Below are positions 19,526-27,581 of a DNA stretch of 64,000 bases, one piece after another. The position numbers and the translations under genes were made by a program. The notes under the pieces were generated by a model. That model worked only from the letters and a program-made list of their open reading frames with translations, made no database searches and had not been told where the DNA came from. Location of the stretch: the NCBI RefSeq assembly GCF_001263175.1, contig NZ_CP012332.1:62001-126000 (forward strand), read 5' to 3'. Positions within the stretch are counted from its first letter, which is position 1, and each line of letters starts with the position of its first letter. This DNA is from Vulgatibacter incomptus. Its GTDB lineage: Bacteria > Myxococcota > Myxococcia > Myxococcales > Vulgatibacteraceae.

Positions 19526-19537
19526 TCCGGCAGGACC

Positions 19538-19566
19538 GGGGCGCTGCCGACGAACGGCAGCGCCCC
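19538..19566 (+). terminator. First hairpin after copy 3
   Basis: GGGGCGCTGCCG and CGGCAGCGCCCC form a perfect 12-bp stem with a 5-nt loop, 12 nt after the stop, at the same distance as in copy 2. Confidence 0.6.
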
Positions 19567-19579
19567 GCACCGACACGCG

Positions 19580-19617
19580 CGCCGCCCTCGGATCTCCCGA
19601 GGGCGGCGTTCGTGTTT
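19580..19617 (+). terminator. Terminator after copy 3
   Basis: CGCCGCCCTCGG pairs with CCGAGGGCGGCG (stem ends 19608), followed by TTCGTGTTT. It is the counterpart of the T-tailed terminator after copy 2, with a weaker T-run. Confidence 0.65.
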
Positions 19618-19905
19618 CTCGGGCAAGAAGTCCGAGACAAGAGGAAACCCTGACGCATCCGTTCCGAGTGCGACTGTGCAGGTGGGATGCAATCAATTGG
19701 TAGCGTAGTCATAATGTTTCACGACGTAGGGTTTTTCCGATGCGGTCTCTTAACGCCTCGTGATTACTTGGTAAAATTCGGGCTCTCGCTTTCGCGTGGA
19801 TCGTCGATCAAACGTTTTGACTTGCAGGTGGATGAAACCCGTCTATCCTCGTCGGCCATTGGCATGTATTCCGGCTTCGAGCCGGCTGGCTGGAGGGCTT
19901 CGCCC
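19618..19905 (+). promoter_or_regulatory. Promoter region of copy 4
   Basis: Carries CATAATGTT (19710-19718), the palindrome TCAAACGTTTTGA (19808-19820), -35 TTGCAG (19822-19827), 16-nt spacer, -10 TATCCT (19844-19849), the CCGGCT-TCG-AGCCGG hairpin (19871-19885) and GGAGG (19892-19896). From the palindrome to the start codon it is almost identical to the region before copy 3. Confidence 0.55.
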
Positions 19906-22900
19906 ATGCGAGCGTTGGTGTCGGTCGTTTCGTTGCAATCCATTCGACTCTGGGTGCTGGCGATCGCGCTGGCGTTCGCGTTTGCCGCCTGTGGCAGTGA
20001 AGGCTCATCGAGCCCCGGCGGAAGCGGCGGCGGGGTGACCGGAGGCAGTGGTGGCCCCAGCGGCACCGGCGGCACCGGCGGCCCCAGCGGCACCGGTGGA
20101 ACCGGCGGCCCGAGTGGCACTGGCGGCAGCGCTGGCGATGGTACCGGCGGCACCGCAGGCGATGGCACCGGCGGAACCGCCGGCGATGGCACGGGCGGCA
20201 CCGGCGGTGATGCCACGGGCGGCACCGGCGGCGATGCCACGGGCGGCAGCGGCGGCGGTGGTCCGTTGCTGTGCGACGACGACGCCGACTGCGCCGAGCT
20301 CGCGGTCGGGCAGTGCGTCGTGGCGGCCTGCAACAACGACGGAAGGTTCGAGGGGCCGCTCAATACCTGCGTTCTGGTCCGGGCGGAGGTCGGCACCGCC
20401 TGCGATGACGGCCTCTTCTGCACCCTGGACGACGTCTGCAACGAGGTCGGCGAGTGCGTCGGAAAGCTCCCCAACGATTGCGGCCTCGCGGCCACCGAAT
20501 GCGGCGACGTCGCCTGCGACGAGCTGAGCGCGAGTTGCTCGCTGGTCCCCGTCGCCGACGGCACGGGGTGCGAGGCGGGCAGCCTCTGCGAGATCGCGGC
20601 CTGCGAGGCGGGCGAATGCGTCGCCATTCCGAAGGACTGCTCCGGGATGGGCTCGGCCTGTGCGGTGGCCGCCTGCGATCCGGTCGACGGCGCCTGCATC
20701 GCCGAGCCTCTCGACCTGGGCACGTCCTGTACGCTCGCTGGAGTCGGGCAGTGCGAGGTGGCGGCCTGCAACGCCACCGGCGCCTGCGTCGCCCAGCCTC
20801 TCACCGCGGGCACGTCCTGTACGCTCGCCGGAATTGGACAGTGTGAGGCGGCGTCCTGCAACGCCACCGGTGCCTGTGTCGCCCAGCCTCTCGCTGCGGG
20901 CACGTCCTGCACCCTCGCCGGGCTCGGGCAGTGCCAGGTGGCTTCGTGCAACAGCGCCGGCGCCTGCGCCGCGGAGCCTCGGCCCGTTGGAACCGCGTGC
21001 ACGATCGCGGGCCTCGGTCAGTGCCAGAGCGCCTCTTGCAATACGGCCGGCTCGTGCGCGGCCTCGACCGTCCCCAACGGGACCACTTGCAACGACGGTG
21101 ATCGATGCACGATCGGGGACGCGTGCGTCGCCGGCGCTTGCGCGGGAACCTTCGACGGGCCTGTCTGCCTGGCGGCTTCGACCTACCTCGCCGAGGGATT
21201 CGAGGACTGCGCCGCCTCCGGCTGGACCTTCGCTGGCGAGTGGCAGTGTGGAGCGCCGACCTCGGGTCCGGGTAGGGCCCGCACCGGCAGTGGCGCCTTC
21301 GCGACGAAGCTCGCCGGGAACTACGCCGACAACGCCTCGTTCGCGACCTCCATCGCCACCTCGCCGGCCATCGACCTCAGCGGTTCGACGAACCCCGTCC
21401 TCACCTTCTGGGCGTGGGTCGACACCGAAGGCTCGACCTCGTCTTCGACGTTCTGGGACGGGTTCAACGTGAAGGTGCGCCGCGCGGGAGAATCGACCTT
21501 CACACTGGTCACCGCGGTGACGCCTCCCTACCGTGGAACGGCCTCGGGGACCACCGAGCAGGCCTGGGGCGGCTACAACGCGAGCCTCGGGTGGCAGCCC
21601 TACACGGTCAATCTGAGCGCGTACGCAGGTGGCTCGATCCAGGTGCAGTTTGCGTTCCGCTCGGACAGCAGCACCAACGCGGCCGGCGTCTACGTCGACG
21701 ATCTGACGATCACCGAGCCCTTCGCCGTTCCGCTCGCGATCTCTGGCCGGGAATTGCCTTCGGTGGTGTACGCGGGCTATTCGACGGCCCTGCAGCTCGT
21801 TCGCACCGGAGGTGGGACCTCCTCCGTTACGTGGAGCATCGCCGGCGGCGTGAACAACGGCTGGCTCTCGATCGATCCGGTCACGGGGCTGCTCTCCGGG
21901 ACGGCTTCCTCAGCCGACGCCGGTCCCGTGTCCGTCACCGTCCGCGTGACGTCCGATGATTTCCCTGCCAACTTCGCGCAGAGGACCTTCACCACGACGG
22001 TGGAGGATCTCGGCTCGAACCTCCTCTACTTCACCGACTTCGAGACGGATTGCTCGACCTGGACCCTCGGGGGAGACTGGCAGTGTGGGAAACCGTCGAA
22101 CGTCGGGCCCGCCGCGGTGTCCGGCGACAGGCTCCTGGCGACCAGGCTGGACTCGAACTACAACAACAACCAGGCCTTCGGGACGGCCACGGCGACCTCG
22201 CCGGCGATCAACTTGACGCAGGCGAGCCATCCGAGGCTTCGGTTCTCGGGATGGTACAAGACGGAGTCGGGCTTCGACGGCTTCAACGTCAAGATCAGCA
22301 CCGACGGGACCAACTACACGCAGCTGACCAACGTCGAGCCGGCGTACACGTCCACCGTCAACAGCCAGGCTGCGTGGTCGGGAGACTCGCTGGGTTGGAA
22401 GGAATTCAAGGCCGATCTCAGCGCCTATGTGGGCCAGAGCATCAGGTTGCGCTTCGACTTCCGGAGCGACGGCAGCAACGTCGATGCCGGCGTCTACATC
22501 GACGACATCATAATCACCGAGGCGGCGCTTGATCCCGTTTCGATCGTCGCGAGCGGCTTGCCCGACGCCCACTTCGGCTCCCGCTACGTGGCCGGTTTCA
22601 CCAGGCGTGGTGGCTCGCGGCTCCCGGCGTGGAGCATCGTCAGCGGCACGAACCACGGGTGGCTCACGATGGATCCGATCACCGGAACCATCACGGGCCT
22701 GCCGCCGGACCCGAGCTCGGGACCGGTCCAGCTCCGGGTCCGCGTGCAGGAGCCGCTGCTCCCCTCGAATTTCGCAGAGGCAGACTTCAGCTTCGCGATC
22801 GTCGGTCCGCGGGACCCCGGCGTCCACTTCGCCGAGGACTTCTCCAACTGTTCTGCGGGCTGGACCTTCAATTCCGACTGGCAGTGCGGCACCCCGAGCG

Positions 22901-25794
22901 TCGTCGGTCCGTCCGCTTGCCATTCGGAGCCGGGTTGCATCGGCACAAACCTCACCGGCAACTACCGTGACAACCTCGCCTGGGCGACGACCGTCGCCGA
23001 CTCCCCGGTGATCGATCTGATCGACGCGGACGACCCTACCCTCTCGTTCTGGGCATGGGTCCATACGCAGTCGACCACGACGGACGCCTTCAACGTGAAA
23101 GTCAGCACGAACGGTGGTTCCACCTGGAGCCTGCTGACGGGCGTTAGCCGAGCCTACGACGGAACCGCTGGAGGCGAGCAGGCCTGGGGCGGGGATCGCA
23201 GCGCTCAGGGCTGGGAACGCTACAAGGTGGACCTCGGCGCCTACGCCGGCCAGACCATCCGGCTCCGGTTCGCGTTCCGCAGTGACGGCAGCACCAATCG
23301 CGCCGGCGTCTATATCGACGACCTCGTCATCGGCGAGAAGTTCAACGACCCAGTGAGCATCACCTCGGCCAGCGTCCTCCCCGACGCCTTCGTCGGAAAC
23401 CCGTGGTCGACGAGGCTCCTCAAGACGGGCTCCTCTCGGGGGACCTGGACCATCGTCTCCGGGCCGGCATGGCTGCAGATCGACGCCGCCACCGGCCGGC
23501 TCATCGGCACGCCCGGCCCAGGCGACCTGGGGACCGCAAACGTGACCGTGCACGTCGCCGAGCCCCTGAACCCGACCAACGGCGCCACCAAGGACTTCAC
23601 CTTCGAGGTGGTCGAGATCGAAGCCGGACAGGTGTGGGCGTCGAGCTTCGACCGCTGCTCGGCGAACTGGGTCCTGACCGGGGAATGGCAGTGCGGAACC
23701 CCGACCAGCGTAGGCCCGTCGAGCTGCCGCACCGGCAGCAACTGCATGGCCACTCGGCTCGCGAGCGACTACGTCAACGACGTTGCCTTCGCGGCCTCGA
23801 CCGCCACATCTCCGGCGATCGACCTCTCTGCATCGAGTGGCGCGAAGCTCACCTTCTGGACCTGGATCAGCACGGAAGAATGCTGTGATGGCTTCAACCT
23901 CAGGGTCAGCACGGATGGCGGCGCGACCTACGCACTCCACAACGCCGTGACGCCTGCCTACAACACGACCATCGACTCGCAGACTGCCTGGACCGGCAAC
24001 CGCTCCGCCCAGGGCTGGCAGATGTTCTCTGCCGACCTCGCGGCCTTCGACGGCCAGAGGATCCGGTTGCGGTTCAGCTTCCGTTCCGACGGAAGCGGCG
24101 TTGGGCCCGGGATCTACATCGACGATCTCGTGATCACCGACGGTCTCTATGTGCCCCTCTCGATCAACACGACTCCCCTCTCGCAGGGCCGCGTGGACGT
24201 GCCCTACCAGGCGTCCTTCACCAAGACCGGTGGCACCTCCCAGGCGGTCTGGAGCATGACCCCGGGCCAGAACGCATCGTGGCTGAGCTTCGACTCCGCC
24301 ACGAAGCGGATCTCCGGAACCCCGTCGGCCTCCGATCTGGGCGTCGTGAGCTTCACCCTGCGTGTGGAGGAGCCGGGCAATCCGTCGAACTTCCGCGAGA
24401 GGACGTTCCAGTTCGAGGTGGTGCAGCTCCCCGAAGGGTTCAGCTACGCCGAGGGTTTCGAAGTGGGCTCCGGGGGGTGGACCTTGAGGGGTGATTGGGA
24501 GCACGGGACCCCGAGCAACGTGGGCCCGGCCGAGTGTCACTCGGGCTCCCGGTGCCTCGCTACGAAGATCGCCGGCAACTACACGAAGGACTCCAGCCTC
24601 ACCTTCGCGACGAACTACGCGGAGTCCCCGCCCCTCGTCGTCGCATCTGGGGCTCCGTCCACGCTCGTCTTCTGGGCCTGGGTCAGCACCCACAGCGGGC
24701 GATGGGACAGCTTCCAGGTGCAGGTCCGCAGGGCCTCTGAATCGAGCTTCACCGTCCCGGCGGCCGCCAACGTGTCCCCGCCGTATTCCGGGTCCTCTGC
24801 CACTACGTCGTCGTGGGGTGGCGAGCTCGACCAGCTCGGCTGGCGCCGGTACGCGGTCAACCTCTCGGCCTATGCAGGCGACACGATCGTGATCCGCATC
24901 GCGTACAACATCGGGATTACCTCCGCCCACTCGGATCCGGGCGTCTACGTCGACGACGTGCAGATCCTGGAGACGAGTCGCGTCGCTCCTTCGATCTCCC
25001 CGGTGAAGGTCTCCGACGCCTGGGTGAACGTGCCCTACACGCAGCGGCTGGAGAAGACCGGAGGCGCGGCGGGTGCGGGTTGGAGCATCGTTGGCGGCTG
25101 GAACCACGCCTGGCTCGCCATCGATCCGGTCACCGGCACCCTCACGGGCCTCCCGGGCTTCGGCGACATCGGACCCGTGAGCGTCGTGGTGCGGGCGCAG
25201 GATCCCAACGACCTCGACCTCGCGGACGAGCTCGACGTGCAGTTCGAGGTGAGCGGGGCGCAGGTCTACTACAACCAGGACTTCGAGGGGCCATGCGCCA
25301 GCAACGGCTGGACCCTCATGAACGACTGGCGGTGCGGCACGCCGACGACCGTCGGCCCTCGCGCTGCGCACGGCGGCACCCAGTGCCTCGCCACCAACCT
25401 CTCGGGCGATTACTCCAACAACCAGACCTACGCCGGCAACAGCGCGACGTCGCCGACCATCAATCTCACCGGCGCGTTGCACCCGGTCGCCTGGTTCCGC
25501 ATGTGGATCTTCACCGAGGGAACCACGTTCGACGGAGCCAACCTCCAGGTCAGCACCAACGGTGGCACGAGCTACCAGGTCGTCACGACGACCTCTCCCT
25601 CGCCCAGGTTCACCGTCAGCAGCCAGTTGTCGTGGGGCGGCGATCAGTCTGGAGCCGGGTGGATCCTCGTCCGAGCCGACCTCACCGCCTTCGCTGGCCA
25701 GCAGGTCAAGCTGCGGATCGGCCTCGCGACGGACAGCTCGGTGGTGTTCCCCGGCGTCTACATCGACGACATCGTCGTAGTCGAAGCCGACTGA
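19906..25794 (+). CDS. Giant lipoprotein with four Cys repeats and six MAM/He_PIG units, copy 4
   Basis: 1962 residues. The ATG at 19906 has GGAGG 9 nt upstream and starts a lipoprotein signal (FAAC, Cys29). Order: signal; GTGG linker with PSGTGGTGG units; Cys-rich region; four 30-residue Cys repeats; six jelly-roll units alternating with five He_PIG Ig units. Its fourth jelly-roll unit differs sharply in its second half from that of copy 3 (CCDGFNLRVSTDGG rather than the FWDGFNIKIRR form) although the flanking modules agree, which suggests module exchange. It ends with YIDDIVVVEAD. It is the last gene of the array and faces purF. Predicted surface lipoprotein; no enzymatic motif seen. Confidence 0.9.
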   Translation: MRALVSVVSLQSIRLWVLAIALAFAFAACGSEGSSSPGGSGGGVTGGSGGPSGTGGTGGPSGTGGTGGPSGTGGSAGDGTGGTAGDGTGGTAGDGTGGTGGDATGGTGGDATGGSGGGGPLLCDDDADCAELAVGQCVVAACNNDGRFEGPLNTCVLVRAEVGTACDDGLFCTLDDVCNEVGECVGKLPNDCGLAATECGDVACDELSASCSLVPVADGTGCEAGSLCEIAACEAGECVAIPKDCSGMGSACAVAACDPVDGACIAEPLDLGTSCTLAGVGQCEVAACNATGACVAQPLTAGTSCTLAGIGQCEAASCNATGACVAQPLAAGTSCTLAGLGQCQVASCNSAGACAAEPRPVGTACTIAGLGQCQSASCNTAGSCAASTVPNGTTCNDGDRCTIGDACVAGACAGTFDGPVCLAASTYLAEGFEDCAASGWTFAGEWQCGAPTSGPGRARTGSGAFATKLAGNYADNASFATSIATSPAIDLSGSTNPVLTFWAWVDTEGSTSSSTFWDGFNVKVRRAGESTFTLVTAVTPPYRGTASGTTEQAWGGYNASLGWQPYTVNLSAYAGGSIQVQFAFRSDSSTNAAGVYVDDLTITEPFAVPLAISGRELPSVVYAGYSTALQLVRTGGGTSSVTWSIAGGVNNGWLSIDPVTGLLSGTASSADAGPVSVTVRVTSDDFPANFAQRTFTTTVEDLGSNLLYFTDFETDCSTWTLGGDWQCGKPSNVGPAAVSGDRLLATRLDSNYNNNQAFGTATATSPAINLTQASHPRLRFSGWYKTESGFDGFNVKISTDGTNYTQLTNVEPAYTSTVNSQAAWSGDSLGWKEFKADLSAYVGQSIRLRFDFRSDGSNVDAGVYIDDIIITEAALDPVSIVASGLPDAHFGSRYVAGFTRRGGSRLPAWSIVSGTNHGWLTMDPITGTITGLPPDPSSGPVQLRVRVQEPLLPSNFAEADFSFAIVGPRDPGVHFAEDFSNCSAGWTFNSDWQCGTPSVVGPSACHSEPGCIGTNLTGNYRDNLAWATTVADSPVIDLIDADDPTLSFWAWVHTQSTTTDAFNVKVSTNGGSTWSLLTGVSRAYDGTAGGEQAWGGDRSAQGWERYKVDLGAYAGQTIRLRFAFRSDGSTNRAGVYIDDLVIGEKFNDPVSITSASVLPDAFVGNPWSTRLLKTGSSRGTWTIVSGPAWLQIDAATGRLIGTPGPGDLGTANVTVHVAEPLNPTNGATKDFTFEVVEIEAGQVWASSFDRCSANWVLTGEWQCGTPTSVGPSSCRTGSNCMATRLASDYVNDVAFAASTATSPAIDLSASSGAKLTFWTWISTEECCDGFNLRVSTDGGATYALHNAVTPAYNTTIDSQTAWTGNRSAQGWQMFSADLAAFDGQRIRLRFSFRSDGSGVGPGIYIDDLVITDGLYVPLSINTTPLSQGRVDVPYQASFTKTGGTSQAVWSMTPGQNASWLSFDSATKRISGTPSASDLGVVSFTLRVEEPGNPSNFRERTFQFEVVQLPEGFSYAEGFEVGSGGWTLRGDWEHGTPSNVGPAECHSGSRCLATKIAGNYTKDSSLTFATNYAESPPLVVASGAPSTLVFWAWVSTHSGRWDSFQVQVRRASESSFTVPAAANVSPPYSGSSATTSSWGGELDQLGWRRYAVNLSAYAGDTIVIRIAYNIGITSAHSDPGVYVDDVQILETSRVAPSISPVKVSDAWVNVPYTQRLEKTGGAAGAGWSIVGGWNHAWLAIDPVTGTLTGLPGFGDIGPVSVVVRAQDPNDLDLADELDVQFEVSGAQVYYNQDFEGPCASNGWTLMNDWRCGTPTTVGPRAAHGGTQCLATNLSGDYSNNQTYAGNSATSPTINLTGALHPVAWFRMWIFTEGTTFDGANLQVSTNGGTSYQVVTTTSPSPRFTVSSQLSWGGDQSGAGWILVRADLTAFAGQQVKLRIGLATDSSVVFPGVYIDDIVVVEAD

Positions 25795-25805
25795 CCTGAA
25801 GGATT

Positions 25806-25834
25806 GGGGCGCTGCCAACCATCGGCAGCGCCCC
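25806..25834 (+). terminator. Hairpin after copy 4
   Basis: GGGGCGCTGCC (25806-25816) pairs with GGCAGCGCCCC (25824-25834), 11 nt after the stop; the fourth member of the hairpin series of the array. Confidence 0.6.
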
Positions 25835-25845
25835 GCGTCTTAGCC

Positions 25846-25878
25846 GAGCAGCGGGAGCCCTACGGGCTCCCGCTGCTC
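25846..25878. terminator. Strong 15-bp hairpin
   Basis: GAGCAGCGGGAGCCC pairs perfectly with GGGCTCCCGCTGCTC over a 3-nt loop. It lies between the convergent ends of copy 4 and purF and has no T-run; probably part of the termination region. Confidence 0.5.
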
Positions 25879-25890
25879 GAAGAGCGATGG

Positions 25891-25930
25891 AAAAACGAAT
25901 GGCGCGGGCTCTCACCCGCGCCATCGTATT
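25891..25930. terminator. Bidirectional terminator between copy 4 and purF
   Basis: ATGGCGCGGG (25899-25908) pairs with CCCGCGCCAT (25915-25924). On the + strand CGTATTTT follows; on the minus strand TCGTTTTT follows. This fits shared termination of the convergent genes. Confidence 0.75.
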
Positions 25931-25956
25931 TTCAAGCGATTGATTCGACCGGCTCG

Positions 25957-27357
25957 CTACGCCTCGACCACTCGCAGCAGCCGCTTCTCTTCCTCGACGG
26001 GGAAGGACACCGGGTACTTGCCGCTGAAGCAGGCGTCGCAGAAGCCCTTGCCGTCGCTGCCGACCGACTCGTAGAGGCCCTCGAGCGAGAGGTAGCCCAG
26101 GGTGTCGGCGGTGATGTACTTCGCGATCTCCTCCACCGAGTGCGAGGCGGAGATGAGCTCGCTGCGGGTGGGGGTGTCGACGCCGTAGTAGCAGGGCCAG
26201 GAGGTGGGCGGGCTGGAGATCCGCATGTGGATCTCCTTGGCGCCGGCCGCCCGGAGCATCTTCACGACCTTGCGGCTGGTGGTGCCCCGGACGATCGAGT
26301 CGTCGACGACGACCACGCGCTTGCCCTCGAGGACCCGGCGCAGGGCGTTCAGCTTCAGCTTCACGCCGAAGTGGCGGATCTGCTGGGTGGGCTCGATGAA
26401 GGTGCGTCCGACGTAGTGGCTGCGGACGATGCCCATGCCGAAGGGGATCCCGCTGGCCTCGGCGTAGCCGATGGCGGCCGGGACGCCGGAGTCGGGGCAG
26501 GGGATCACCAGATCGGCCTCGACCGGATGCTCCTTGGCCAGGATGGCGCCCTGGCGCGTGCGGGACTCGTACACGCTCCGTCCGAAGACGAGGGAGTCGG
26601 GCCTGGCGAAGTAGACGTGCTCGAACACGCAGCGGGCGGCGGGGGCGGGCGCGAAGGGGTGAAGGCTCTTCACGCCGTTGCGGTCGATGACCACCATCTC
26701 GCCCGGCTCGATCTCGCGCACGTACTCGGCCTCGATGAGGTCAAGGGCGCAGGTCTCGCTGGCCAGGATCCAGGCGCCCTTGAGCTTGCCCAGGATCAGC
26801 GGCCGGAAGCCCCGCGGATCGCGGACGCCGATGAGCTGGTCGTCGCTGAGGAAGAGGAGGGAGTACGCCCCGTGCACCTGCTCGAGGGCGAGCCGGATCC
26901 GCTCGGTGAGCTCTCGCTCCGGCTGCCGCGCGACGAGGTGGAGGACGACCTCGGTGTCCGAGGAGGAGAAGAAGATCGCGCCCTGGCCCTCGAGCGTCCT
27001 CCTGGCGGACTCGGCGTTGACGAGGTTGCCGTTGTGGGCGATGGCGAGGGGCTTGCCCCCGCAGTCCACGGCGAAGGGCTGGGTGTTCTTGATCCCGCGG
27101 CCGCCGGCGGTGCTGTAGCGGACGTGCCCGATCGCGGTGGAACCCGGCAGCTTGGCCAGCTTCCCGGCGTCGAAGACGTCGGTGACCAGGCCCAGCTCCT
27201 TGTGCAGGTGGAGGGAGGTGCCGTCCGACGAGACGATGCCGGCTGCCTCCTGTCCGCGATGCTGGAGGGCGTGGAGTCCCAGATAGGTGAGGTTCGATGC
27301 TTCGGGATGCCCCCAAATCCCGAAGACGCCGCATTCTTCCTTGAGCTTGTCGAACAT
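25957..27357 (-). CDS. purF: Amidophosphoribosyltransferase (first step of purine synthesis)
   Basis: 466 residues. Converts PRPP and glutamine to 5-phosphoribosylamine. The N-terminal nucleophile hydrolase domain starts at Cys9 (CGVFGI), after an 8-residue propeptide that would be removed; HRGQEAAG follows. The C-terminal phosphoribosyltransferase domain has the PRPP loop [13 protein letters not shown]. Cysteines in CVFEH, PCYYG and FCDACF match the 4Fe-4S ligands of the Bacillus-type enzyme, so this is the iron-sulfur, propeptide-bearing class. Monocistronic in this window and divergent from the ceramidase-like gene. No Shine-Dalgarno precedes the ATG and a TATAGT box lies only about 15 nt upstream, so the message may be nearly leaderless. 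Confidence 0.97.
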   Translation of the reverse strand: MFDKLKEECGVFGIWGHPEASNLTYLGLHALQHRGQEAAGIVSSDGTSLHLHKELGLVTDVFDAGKLAKLPGSTAIGHVRYSTAGGRGIKNTQPFAVDCGGKPLAIAHNGNLVNAESARRTLEGQGAIFFSSSDTEVVLHLVARQPERELTERIRLALEQVHGAYSLLFLSDDQLIGVRDPRGFRPLILGKLKGAWILASETCALDLIEAEYVREIEPGEMVVIDRNGVKSLHPFAPAPAARCVFEHVYFARPDSLVFGRSVYESRTRQGAILAKEHPVEADLVIPCPDSGVPAAIGYAEASGIPFGMGIVRSHYVGRTFIEPTQQIRHFGVKLKLNALRRVLEGKRVVVVDDSIVRGTTSRKVVKMLRAAGAKEIHMRISSPPTSWPCYYGVDTPTRSELISASHSVEEIAKYITADTLGYLSLEGLYESVGSDGKGFCDACFSGKYPVSFPVEEEKRLLRVVEA

Positions 27358-27371
27358 TTGCGGTGGGGAAC

Positions 27372-27377
27372 ACTATA
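27372..27377 (-). promoter_or_regulatory. Candidate -10 box of purF
   Basis: TATAGT on the minus strand, ending 14 nt before the ATG. The expected start of transcription would leave a leader under 10 nt. No good -35 box is visible 17 nt upstream. Confidence 0.4.
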
Positions 27378-27415
27378 CCCGCCCTCAATCCTCCGCCAGC
27401 GCGATCGAAATCGAC

Positions 27416-27491
27416 CAGAAGAAAAGAAGAGCGTTTCCGCGCGGAGCGCGGCTGAAGAAGTCGGGCCCGCTTCTGCGGGGCCGATTTCTTC
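27416..27491 (+). repeat. Dispersed palindromic repeat, copy A
   Basis: Begins with CAGAAGAAAAGAAGAGC and ends in a hairpin GAAGAAGTCGGGCCCGC / GCGGGGCCGATTTCTTC. It lies in the 224-base divergent gap between purF and the next gene. Related copies are at 41350-41410 and, inverted, at 45223-45300. Confidence 0.5.
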
Positions 27492-27581
27492 ATACGCGAG
27501 CGATTTGGTCGATCGGATCGACCCCGTCCCCCGATCGATCGTACAAGGGCCCGTCGTGAGGAACCCCAAGGCAGGCGTGCG

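Noticed and set aside
10101-25818. Very long minus-strand open frames (about 1000 and 1300 codons) opposite the giant genes
   Set aside because: They are Arg/Val/Glu-rich mirror readings caused by GC-rich codon bias; the + frames have signal peptides, domain repeats, RBSs and terminators.
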